Source: JBAXLO01 sp037134755 (GTDB lineage: Bacteria > Bacteroidota > Bacteroidia > Bacteroidales > JACABE01). From it: a stretch of DNA of 11,901 nt. Below are positions 1-6,044 of this stretch, piece by piece; position 1 is the first letter of the stretch; every line of letters begins with the position of its first letter. Made by a program: the position numbers and the translations under genes. The stretch spans positions 1-11,901 of the forward strand of contig JBAXLO010000145.1 in NCBI GenBank assembly GCA_037134755.1. The letters run 5' to 3'. The notes below the pieces were generated by a model, which was not told the DNA's origin, made no database searches, and was given only the letters and a program-made list of their open reading frames with translations.

Positions 1-90
1 ACCTTATGTAATCAACCTGTTAGTTCTTATGTAAAATTGTTTAGGACAGGATTGACTTTTAATCTATTTTGTTATAGAGATGTTAATTAA
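1..90 (+). CDS. Possible C-terminal tail of an upstream gene (partial)
   Basis: Frame 1 is open from the window edge to a TAA at 88-90 and gives 29 residues that end in YRDVN. The other two plus-strand frames close within about 35 bases. The peptide is too short to assign to a family, and an open stretch of this length is common by chance. It is listed because a terminator-like hairpin follows at 251-276, which would suit a plus-strand gene ending here. It may equally be non-coding. Confidence 0.2.
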   Translation, partial: TLCNQPVSSYVKLFRTGLTFNLFCYRDVN

Positions 91-250
91 ATCACAAAAG
101 CCTTAGGCATGGATGATTAGTGGTTATAAAAAAACTAAAAAAGTAGTAGCAAGCCCTGTTTTTAAGGCATTTATTAGCTAAAGGGAAATCAATTAATAAT
201 TAATAATTAATAATTAACAATTAACAATTAATACAAAGCTGTAAGAGTTT
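91..250. other. Gene-free stretch at the left edge
   Basis: No convincing gene is visible. The stretch holds a short palindrome (GCCTTAGGC, 100-108), a second TAAGGC at 163-168 that could pair with its left half across a long loop, and the 7-bp microsatellite listed separately. The remainder is A/T-rich spacer. Confidence 0.5.
191..232. repeat. 7-bp tandem microsatellite, six units of AATTAAY
   Basis: Six uninterrupted heptamers run head to tail: AATTAAT three times, AATTAAC twice, then AATTAAT once. The only variation is T or C at the seventh position. The tract lies about 20 bp before a terminator-like hairpin and about 75 bp before the promoter of the DUF3298 gene. Such tracts can change length by slipped-strand mispairing. 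No reading frame depends on this one, so any effect would be on transcription or DNA bending. Confidence 0.9.
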
Positions 251-276
251 AAAAAGCTGTTGCAGCTTTTTTTTTT
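251..276 (+). terminator. Rho-independent terminator (plus strand)
   Basis: A perfect 9-bp stem, AAAAAGCTG (251-259) with CAGCTTTTT (263-271), closes a 3-base TTG loop and runs directly into T residues to 276. It would end a plus-strand transcript entering from the left edge. The A-rich left arm could also give weak termination on the minus strand. Confidence 0.7.
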
Positions 277-290
277 AAATAAAAATTAGG

Positions 291-314
291 TTGTGATATT
301 AATTAGTATATTTG
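291..314 (+). promoter_or_regulatory. Bacteroidota-type promoter for the DUF3298 gene
   Basis: TATATTTG at 307-314 matches the Bacteroidota -7 consensus TAnnTTTG exactly. A TTG at 291-293 could be the upstream element, although the 13-bp gap is shorter than usual. Transcription would start near 320 and leave a leader of about 110 nt that contains the stem at 333-382. Confidence 0.5.
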
Positions 315-332
315 CAGAAAAATAAAAAACAT

Positions 333-382
333 GTAAAACCGTGTTAAGCCATCCAATAGTTAAAGACTTAAATGGGTTTTAC
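333..382 (+). other. Leader stem GTAAAACC / GGTTTTAC
   Basis: GTAAAACC (333-340) and GGTTTTAC (375-382) are perfect complements across a 34-base loop. Weaker pairing inside is possible between ATCCAATAG (351-359) and nearby sequence. The stem lies just left of the GTTAGCGG motif at 399-406. It may be the distal end of a recombination-site fold or simply leader structure. Confidence 0.4.
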
Positions 383-394
383 TGGATATATATA

Positions 395-413
395 CAAGTT
401 AGCGGTAATTGTT
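395..413 (+). repeat. Left cassette-boundary motif CAAGTTAGCGGTAATTGTT
   Basis: This 19-base motif recurs as an imperfect inverted copy at 1134-1154, where it overlaps the gene's stop codon, and as a degenerate direct copy at 1355-1371 (14 of 17 aligned bases match). The arrangement resembles the GTTRRRY / RYYYAAC simple-site logic of integron cassettes, but the core here is GTTAGCG rather than the classical consensus. Cassette identity is an inference. Confidence 0.45.
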
Positions 414-428
414 AATCACGAAACTATA

Positions 429-1148
429 ATGAAGACGAAAATCATAATATTATTCTTAGCATTCTTTTCAACCACCATAATTTATGGTCAAAAGAAAGTT
501 TCTAAAAAATCACAGTATTTAACCAAAACCTTAAATGAAGGAACTGGTTACATGCCGAAAGGAACAAAAGTTAGTGTTCTAAAAAAATACGACAAAAAGA
601 CGAATACGGATATTGAAATAGTTATTCCTGTTTCAGGAAATACAAAGTTCGACACTCAACTTCACAGAATTATAGAAAATAAAAAAACCGAATTTTTAGA
701 GGACTGTAGTGTGGTTGAAATGCGAAACTACTTTGAAGTTAGACCTATTTCAATTTACATTTCTCAAAAAATAATAAGTTTTGCATTTGAGATTGGAACT
801 GAAAATGGAGGTGCCGCTCATGGTGAAGCCATTTATTATTCATACAATTACGATGTAGCGAAAAATAAAGAAATAAAATTTGAAGATTATTTCACAATTG
901 AATTAGATGAAGATAAAGAATTCGTTACTGGTTTAATATATGAATCTGTTAAATTGAAAGATGAAGAAGAGGGCGTAAATGGACCATTTGCAGAATTTGG
1001 AGTAGATTTTAGTGACGTAGATTTTAATGTACAAAAAGACACTATAACATTTAATTTAGGCAGTATTAGAAGTTATGCAGATGGAATTTTTCGCGCTGAA
1101 CTAAATAAATCAAAACTTGGGAAATTTATCAACAACAACTACCGCTAA
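429..1148 (+). CDS. Exported DUF3298/RsiV-like protein
   Basis: The 239-aa product starts at the ATG at 429. The frame stays open upstream to 372, but only the 429 start puts a clean signal peptide (MKTK, then a hydrophobic run ending near IIYG) at the N-terminus, and the upstream codons lie in the flanking repeat. No lipobox cysteine is seen, so a soluble periplasmic or secreted protein is expected. The mature part fits the DUF4163/DUF3298 fold: an IEIVIPVSG strand, then about residues 134-155 with AHGEAIYYSYNYDV and KFEDYF, matching the family pattern of AHG, a YxYD strand and a DxF segment, and finally a SYADGIF segment near the C-terminus. RsiV, the lysozyme-sensing anti-sigma factor, carries this domain, but here there is no transmembrane or sigma-binding part and no sigma gene nearby. 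The last codons (NNNYR, stop) lie inside the right-hand repeat. Function is unknown; binding of an extracellular ligand is a guess. Confidence 0.8.
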   Translation: MKTKIIILFLAFFSTTIIYGQKKVSKKSQYLTKTLNEGTGYMPKGTKVSVLKKYDKKTNTDIEIVIPVSGNTKFDTQLHRIIENKKTEFLEDCSVVEMRNYFEVRPISIYISQKIISFAFEIGTENGGAAHGEAIYYSYNYDVAKNKEIKFEDYFTIELDEDKEFVTGLIYESVKLKDEEEGVNGPFAEFGVDFSDVDFNVQKDTITFNLGSIRSYADGIFRAELNKSKLGKFINNNYR

Positions 1149-1154
1149 CACTTG
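1134..1154 (+). repeat. Right inverted copy of the boundary motif, overlapping the stop codon
   Basis: AACAACTACCGCTAACACTTG is the reverse complement of the left motif at 395-413, apart from a 2-base insertion and single mismatches. The TAA of CTAAC (1146-1148) is the stop codon of the DUF3298 gene, so the repeat encodes the last residues of the protein. Confidence 0.55.
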
Positions 1155-1183
1155 CTAAAACTTATGGCTAGTTTTTCGGTAAA

Positions 1184-1288
1184 TTGTTCGTTTACTTTTC
1201 ATAACTTCGCTTGGTCGGTTATGGAAAAATAGCTTTCCATAAGCCGCCAGTTATGCGAAGTATGATGTTGTGCGAAGTTTCCGAACAA
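1184..1288 (+). other. Nested bulged hairpin (attC-like fold)
   Basis: Three nested stems are visible. The outer one is TTGTTCG (1184-1190) with CGAACAA (1282-1288). The middle one is CATAACTTCGC (1200-1210) with GCGAAGTATG (1255-1264), which leaves one extra A on the left strand. The inner one is GGTTATGGAAA (1217-1227) with TTTCCATAAGCC (1234-1245), which leaves a bulged G1243 and a 6-base loop. TGG (1212-1214) can also pair with CCA (1247-1249). Extrahelical single bases in an imperfect palindrome recall integron attC sites. No T-run follows, so it is not a simple terminator. Confidence 0.5.
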
Positions 1289-1300
1289 CTGCACCAATAA

Positions 1301-1321
1301 ATATTAGATTGTATCTAATAT
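1301..1321. repeat. Perfect 9-bp palindrome ATATTAGAT-TGT-ATCTAATAT
   Basis: The inverted repeat 1301-1309 / 1313-1321 has a 3-base spacer and no mismatches. It lies just right of the nested hairpin, in gene-free DNA. It has no U-tract on either side. It could be an operator-like site or part of the cassette's 3' structure. Confidence 0.6.
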
Positions 1322-1485
1322 AAGAAAGCAGAAAAAGTAATTGTTTTTTTAATAAAGTTAGTGATTATTGTAACACAGCATACAGCATATACAAAATATA
1401 AATTATCAGAATTTTAACAGAAAATTATAAAGCAACAGAATAGATAACACTTCAACATGCCCATCGATAGCTTAGAAAAAACTAC
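1322..1485. other. Gene-free spacer
   Basis: The stretch is A/T-rich with no convincing reading frame on either strand. It contains the degenerate direct copy of the boundary motif (1355-1371, AAGTTAGTGATTATTGT) and a short tandem duplication of the ACAGCAT type near 1376-1389. Nothing else is supported. Confidence 0.5.
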
Positions 1486-1520
1486 AAAAAAAACCCACCT
1501 AACCTCCGCTGTGAGTGGAG
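1486..1520 (-). terminator. Probable terminator of the large signalling gene
   Basis: On the minus strand a 7-bp stem (1514-1520 with 1504-1510, one G-U pair, 3-base loop) is followed, after about ten bases, by eight T residues (complement of A 1486-1493). The gap between stem and T-run is longer than ideal. An alternative 4-bp stem, CCAC/GTGG, ends next to the T-run. A further hairpin without a T-run (GATTTGA 1527-1533 / TCAAATC 1546-1552) lies between this and the stop codon. Confidence 0.45.
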
Positions 1521-1580
1521 AAATTTGATTTGAGAAAATTTTTAGTCAAATCTTTATGCAATTTAAAGTATTATAGAATT

Positions 1581-4500
1581 TCAGATAGTTATTACAGCCA
1601 TTCTCTTCTTACCATCCATTTTAACTACTAAAGGTTTCTTAAATCTAACATGGCGGAAATAAGTAGTTTCATTAATAAGTTCCTGCTTTTGCAACACATC
1701 CCACTTTATATAACTATCATCATATTCAGGTTGAACTGAAAAATAACCAATATTCATAGAAGTTACATTATGAAAGAAATGCGACCCAGAGGAAGCATCT
1801 AAAGGAAAATCATTTAAACTTGTTTCAACTATCACTTTTGCATTAGAAATCTGAGGCCAATTAACAGGTATTCCTATCCATCTATCACGTGTACCCCAAC
1901 GTCCAGGACCTATTAATATATACTTTCGCCCATCATTTACCATCATTTCATTAAGCTTTTCAATCTCATCTGCCATCACATTAGTAAATGATTTATCAAA
2001 CTTATTAATATCAACATATATAACATCATACACATCATTAATTAAACCATTCCCCATACCTTTGGCAGAATAAAGAAGGCTATTTTCTTTATCAATAGTT
2101 TCCATATCAATATTATAATCCTCGGCATTTCCTAAAAGTGGTTTGATTTGTAGTAAATAAAACGATGCCTTACCTTTATTATCCTTATTTAAATCAACAG
2201 CAAATTCAATTTCGACTGGCGAACCCATTGCTTCTTTAACCACATCCAACACAAGTTCAATAGTTTCGGATAAAGGAATAAAATTATATTTTAAGATATT
2301 AGCAAAGTTAATAACACGTGGCCCGGGAGAAGTAAGCCCTGGAACAATTCTATCATTATCAAGATCATAAACGGAAGCACAATGACGTATGGTTCCATGC
2401 TTTTCAGCAACATCAATATTTAATTTAATTAAACCTGCATCCTCACCTTCAAGTAAATTAAGAGGTCTGGGTTCTAGGTTTACAGCATAAAAATCAAGCT
2501 GCGAAGTTTTAAATACATCTTTAGGAGTATTGATTTCAGTATTAGGATACTTGGGTGAGAATCGATAAGCTTTTTCTCCTTCAACAACATACATACCAAG
2601 CCCCACAGCCATAATAGCAAAGCCTTCTTCAGGCTTCATGTGTGAAATTGGATAATAATTGTAAGATTGTGCAACACCACTTATATGAGGATAATATACT
2701 TCATCAAAAGTATTTCCAACAACTTCTTGAATTACAATCGCCATCTTTTCCTCTTCTATTTTATAATGAATAGCTTCAACATAACCTCTGGCTATTTTCG
2801 AAAAAACAGAAGCATAAACCAGCTTAATAGCATCCATTACTTGTTGCAATCTAACCTCAATATCAGGATGATTGTTAGGAATAATATAAGTTTCGAAAAT
2901 ACCTGCAAAAGGTTGCATCAACGAATCCTCAAACAAACCCGAAGAACGAATTGCAAGAGGATTTGTAAGTTTCCTCAAGAGCATCCTTAGCTTACGAACT
3001 AGACTATCTGTAAGTTTAGATTTAATAAATAACTGCTTAAGCTTTTCATAATCTTTAACTTCAAATATGTTTTGATAAAGTTTATTCTTTTCGAGGAAAT
3101 AATCGTATTCATCTGTACCAATAATAGCTGTAATTGGAGTTCTAATTTTAATACCAGGCAGTATTTGTTCGAAATCAAAATTATAAATCAATGTATTAAT
3201 AAAAGCAAGACCTCTACCCTTACCACCTAAAGAACCTGATGCTAAAGAAACAATATTGCTTTCATCGATAACATCTGACTCCTCGAAACCTATAATCTTA
3301 CCTTTATTTCTTTCGTTTCGATGTTTAACAATTGCTTGAAGAAGAAATTCTCTTAACTCTTTTCCATTCTTAAAATCTGTAGTTTTAAGAGGATTAATAA
3401 TTCTAGCAATCTGAATCTCACCTCTAGCCATTAACCAAAGTGAAAAATGATTTCTCTTACCGTGATAAATTAGAGATTCATCAGGAATAGTCCTCAAATG
3501 TTTCTCAAACTCCTTTAACGAACTGGCAATAGCAATGTCATTTCCGGCAGCATCTTTATAAATAAAGTTACCAAAGCCTAGATAATGACTAATAAAACTC
3601 TTAATATCTTGCGATAAACTGTTAGAATTCTTATCAATAAAAGTAACTTTAAGTTCGTAAGCAAGCTTTTCATTTTCAATATCCGAAGATTGAATAATTG
3701 TAGGCAAATCTTTAATCTGATTTCTAATATAACGCACTAATTCATAGCCAGCATTCTCATCAAGTTCATCGTTTCTTGAGAACTTCATATCAGTAATCAA
3801 ACACAATAGATAATCTTTATATTTGTGAAACATATCAATAGCCTCCTCAAAGGTCTGAACATGAATGATCTTTGGTCTTGCTCTTAATCGTAAAACTTTA
3901 TAAAGTTCATCATTACTAACATCTTCGATTAAGCGTTTTGTTTGCTCCAAAACACTCGAATAAAGCATTGGTAAATACCGTGAATAGTATTTTGCTGAAT
4001 CCTCAACTAGTAAGATAACATTAACTAAACCAACCCGTGTATCATTCTCAACATTAACCATATCCTCAAGATACTTAACCATAGCAAAAAAGATACGAGA
4101 ATCACCATTCCAAACAAAAACCCTATCTATAGTATTTTTAAACTCTTTTTCTTTATAAGCAATAATATCACTATTGTTGTTCAGCAACATAAAGATAGGA
4201 ATATATGGAAACTCTTCTTTAACATTTTTACTTATTGTCAATGGAGAATGTTTATCAACACCCATCATAATAATAATAAGGTCATAATGCTTGGCTTTAA
4301 GCATTAACAATGCTTCTTCCTGCGAAGAAACTCCAGTAACTCTGGGTATAGATGTTAGATTAAGTTGATAATACTCCCCTAAAATATGTTCAGAGAAACG
4401 ACCTTCATTTTCTATATTATAAGCATCATAAAGATTTGCAATTATAAGTATTTCATTAACCTTAAATGGCATCAAATCATGAAAAACATCTCTATCATAG

Positions 4501-5396
4501 TTCTGTTTATTAAGAAATCTTTGAAGCAATTGACGACTGCTTATATTTTTAACATCAAAGTTAGTAGTTTCCTTATCGTCAGGCTTCTTTAATATTGCTT
4601 TTGCCTTTAAACTATTTAGATAATTAACAATAATAGTTGCTAAGTTATCAATCAAATGACGTTCTTCTTTTAAGAAAGGACCTTCATCTAGTTCAGGGAA
4701 TGTTTTTAAATAATATACTTCTATAGATCCTTTTATATTATCTATTGTCTCAAAGTTCTGACGTTGAATCCATGGAGTTTCAATGAAATCAGAAGTTTTA
4801 AATTCTTTTCTATCGTAAGTTATTTTAGCAACTGTATAATCAGGATATTGCCAGGCTTTAGGTAAAAGCAAACAAATCTGTTGTAAAGTCTCTTCAATCA
4901 GCTTACCTTCTTTTATAATCTTAGTAGTTTGATTTATTGCAGCAAGTTCTTTAAGTCGTTCTCTGTTTTCAAATATCAATCGCTTAAGACTATTACTTGT
5001 TTCAATATCAATACCATCATCTAAATCATTACTTTCATGATTTTCGTTATATGATTTATTTTCTTTGTTTATCTTAATAATATTATTAAAATCAAAACTA
5101 ATACTTTTTAATGTAAAATAACTTGATCCTGACTTAATAAGAACCGGAGAAAAGATTCCATTAATGATAAGCTCGCTTTCATCTTTTTTAATAAAAGTAA
5201 ATTCATCTGTAATTACTTTTCCACCACGAATATCTTCCCATAAATGTTGAAATTTATCAGATTTATAAAAAGACCTGTGCAATAAAATACTCAGATGACT
5301 TCCTTTTAATTCAGCCGAATCATAACCTAACAACTTGCATAAGTCTGAAGTAGCACTTACTATAATACCATCCAGATTTAACTCTAATAATGCCAT
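1581..5396 (-). CDS. PAS-GAF-receiver-receiver-PEP synthase N-domain signalling fusion
   Basis: The 1271-aa product appears cytosolic, with no signal peptide or membrane segment. Domains in order: PAS (about 1-105, starting LELNLDGIIV); a GAF-like sensor (about 140-262) with the KAWQYPDYTVAKI and DEGPFLKEERHLI signatures of sensors found in front of histidine kinases; a degenerate receiver (313-445) whose phospho-acceptor position reads IIIMMGVD; an intact receiver (458-610) with E465/D466, acceptor D536, S570/S571 and K589; a PPDK_N/PEP synthase ATP-binding domain (about 717-1087) with GSLGGKGRGLAF, LAIRSSGLFEDS (R817), MAIVIQEVVG, VEIEFAVD and LLQIKPL; and an unassigned C-terminal domain with GPGRWGTRDRW at 1163-1173. 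The phosphohistidine and PEP-binding barrel domains of true PEP synthases are not seen. The frame is open to a TTG at 5420, but that codon overlaps the -7 element, so the ATG at 5396 is preferred. A phospho-regulated ATP-dependent phosphotransferase is inferred; the substrate is unknown. Confidence 0.9.
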   Translation of the reverse strand: MALLELNLDGIIVSATSDLCKLLGYDSAELKGSHLSILLHRSFYKSDKFQHLWEDIRGGKVITDEFTFIKKDESELIINGIFSPVLIKSGSSYFTLKSISFDFNNIIKINKENKSYNENHESNDLDDGIDIETSNSLKRLIFENRERLKELAAINQTTKIIKEGKLIEETLQQICLLLPKAWQYPDYTVAKITYDRKEFKTSDFIETPWIQRQNFETIDNIKGSIEVYYLKTFPELDEGPFLKEERHLIDNLATIIVNYLNSLKAKAILKKPDDKETTNFDVKNISSRQLLQRFLNKQNYDRDVFHDLMPFKVNEILIIANLYDAYNIENEGRFSEHILGEYYQLNLTSIPRVTGVSSQEEALLMLKAKHYDLIIIMMGVDKHSPLTISKNVKEEFPYIPIFMLLNNNSDIIAYKEKEFKNTIDRVFVWNGDSRIFFAMVKYLEDMVNVENDTRVGLVNVILLVEDSAKYYSRYLPMLYSSVLEQTKRLIEDVSNDELYKVLRLRARPKIIHVQTFEEAIDMFHKYKDYLLCLITDMKFSRNDELDENAGYELVRYIRNQIKDLPTIIQSSDIENEKLAYELKVTFIDKNSNSLSQDIKSFISHYLGFGNFIYKDAAGNDIAIASSLKEFEKHLRTIPDESLIYHGKRNHFSLWLMARGEIQIARIINPLKTTDFKNGKELREFLLQAIVKHRNERNKGKIIGFEESDVIDESNIVSLASGSLGGKGRGLAFINTLIYNFDFEQILPGIKIRTPITAIIGTDEYDYFLEKNKLYQNIFEVKDYEKLKQLFIKSKLTDSLVRKLRMLLRKLTNPLAIRSSGLFEDSLMQPFAGIFETYIIPNNHPDIEVRLQQVMDAIKLVYASVFSKIARGYVEAIHYKIEEEKMAIVIQEVVGNTFDEVYYPHISGVAQSYNYYPISHMKPEEGFAIMAVGLGMYVVEGEKAYRFSPKYPNTEINTPKDVFKTSQLDFYAVNLEPRPLNLLEGEDAGLIKLNIDVAEKHGTIRHCASVYDLDNDRIVPGLTSPGPRVINFANILKYNFIPLSETIELVLDVVKEAMGSPVEIEFAVDLNKDNKGKASFYLLQIKPLLGNAEDYNIDMETIDKENSLLYSAKGMGNGLINDVYDVIYVDINKFDKSFTNVMADEIEKLNEMMVNDGRKYILIGPGRWGTRDRWIGIPVNWPQISNAKVIVETSLNDFPLDASSGSHFFHNVTSMNIGYFSVQPEYDDSYIKWDVLQKQELINETTYFRHVRFKKPLVVKMDGKKRMAVITI

Positions 5397-5417
5397 TTTG
5401 TAATGTTTTAAAAGAAA

Positions 5418-5425
5418 CAAAATTA
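5418..5425 (-). promoter_or_regulatory. -7 element (TAATTTTG) of the signalling fusion gene
   Basis: Read on the minus strand, TAATTTTG matches TAnnTTTG exactly. It lies 21 bp before the ATG at 5396, so the leader would be only about 15 nt long. No clear upstream TTTG and no Shine-Dalgarno sequence is present. Its position rules against translation from the TTG at 5420. Confidence 0.6.
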
Positions 5426-5480
5426 CAACAATTTTTTAAGCTTATTAGTTTTTATAATTTAATTATTTTTTTTACACATA

Positions 5481-5516
5481 AAAAAAGAGGCTATCTTATT
5501 TGACAGCCTCTTTTTA
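5481..5516 (-). terminator. Strong terminator after the acid-tailed protein gene
   Basis: An 11-bp perfect stem, AAAAAGAGGCT (5482-5492) with AGCCTCTTTTT (5505-5515), closes a 12-base loop. On the minus strand it ends in a T-run and lies 23 bp after the stop codon at 5539. It uncouples the small gene from the signalling fusion. A matching T-run on the plus strand makes it potentially bidirectional. Confidence 0.85.
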
Positions 5517-5538
5517 TATGTTTTTTAATTAGGGTTTC

Positions 5539-5886
5539 TTAATCATCATCATGACCTGTATCAGCAATTGAATCCGGCTCTACAGAGTTAGAATCACCAC
5601 TAGCTTCATCATCTCCATCAGGACTTTTTTCAACTCCATAAAGATTAGCTGAGAACAATTCTTTTTCCAGTTCCTCCTCAGTTACCTTAGTGTCAATCTT
5701 TACATCAACTTTAACCATATACATTGCATCTGCCGTTTCCAGAGGCACAACATGTATATATTCGCCATTTGGCTTGGTAATTCTCGTAATATAATCATGA
5801 TAACCTAAACTATACTTCAATTTAAATGCTTCAATTGCATCTGGAGATAGGTTATTATAACTGATAATCATCTTCTTTTTTTCCAT
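5539..5886 (-). CDS. Small acid-tailed hypothetical protein
   Basis: The product is 115 aa from the ATG at 5886; a further ATG at 5871 would give 110 aa, and an upstream TTG at 5901 is less likely because it almost coincides with the predicted transcription start. Residues 1-80 look like a compact alpha/beta domain (ISYNNLSPDAIEAFKLKY, then YITRITKPNGEYIHVVPLET and a MVKVDVKID strand). The last 30 residues are low-complexity and acidic, with 11 Asp/Glu and a final DDD. There is no signal peptide or membrane segment. I recall similar short uncharacterised proteins with an acidic end from Bacteroidota but cannot name a family. It is transcribed on its own, between its promoter near 5910 and the terminator at 5481-5516. 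The tail may be a protein-protein or nucleic-acid-mimic surface; that is speculation. Confidence 0.7.
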   Translation of the reverse strand: MEKKKMIISYNNLSPDAIEAFKLKYSLGYHDYITRITKPNGEYIHVVPLETADAMYMVKVDVKIDTKVTEEELEKELFSANLYGVEKSPDGDDEASGDSNSVEPDSIADTGHDDD

Positions 5887-5909
5887 TTCTATTGACTTCA
5901 ATTTTTTTG

Positions 5910-5917
5910 CAATGATA
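5910..5917 (-). promoter_or_regulatory. Probable -7 element (TATCATTG) of the acid-tailed gene
   Basis: On the minus strand TATCATTG matches TAnnTTTG at all but one fixed position. It lies 24 bp before the ATG at 5886. Together with the site near 6000 it forms a divergent promoter region. Confidence 0.4.
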
Positions 5918-5981
5918 TTACTTTTTTTTATAATAACGAAATCTTTTTTAAAAAAATTATGAATTTAAACAAAAAAATCCA

Positions 5982-6007
5982 TTGTATTAATAAAATATGT
6001 ACTTTTA
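5982..6007 (+). promoter_or_regulatory. Probable promoter of the methyltransferase-glycosidase cluster
   Basis: TACTTTTA at 6000-6007 differs from TAnnTTTG only at the last base, and a TTG lies at 5982-5984 with a 15-bp gap. Transcription would start near 6014, about 30 bp before the ATG at 6045. No other good -7 element is visible between the divergent genes on this strand. Confidence 0.4.
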
Positions 6008-6044
6008 CACTTCAAAATTAAGTTTTAATTTTAATTTATAATTT

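Noticed and set aside
372..428. N-terminal extension of the DUF3298 protein from the ATG at 372
   Set aside because: It would bury the signal peptide 19 residues inside the protein and cross the repeat at 395-413.
429..1148. Anti-sigma factor RsiV
   Set aside because: Only the extracytoplasmic domain type is shared. There is no transmembrane helix after an N-terminal cytosolic domain and no sigma factor gene nearby.
1527..1552. Terminator hairpin GATTTGA / TCAAATC
   Set aside because: The stem is perfect, but no T-run follows on the minus strand. The element at 1486-1520 is a better candidate.
2667..2990. Open frame on the plus strand, 107 codons
   Set aside because: It lies wholly inside the signalling fusion gene on the other strand, has a low-complexity N/I/R-rich translation and no promoter. 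The same applies to 4386-4592.
1581..5396. Ordinary PEP synthase or pyruvate phosphate dikinase
   Set aside because: The phosphohistidine domain and the C-terminal PEP/pyruvate barrel are not seen, and the N-terminal half is regulatory.
5397..5420. TTG start extending the signalling fusion by eight residues
   Set aside because: The TTG overlaps the exact -7 promoter match at 5418-5425. The ATG at 5396 begins right at the PAS domain.
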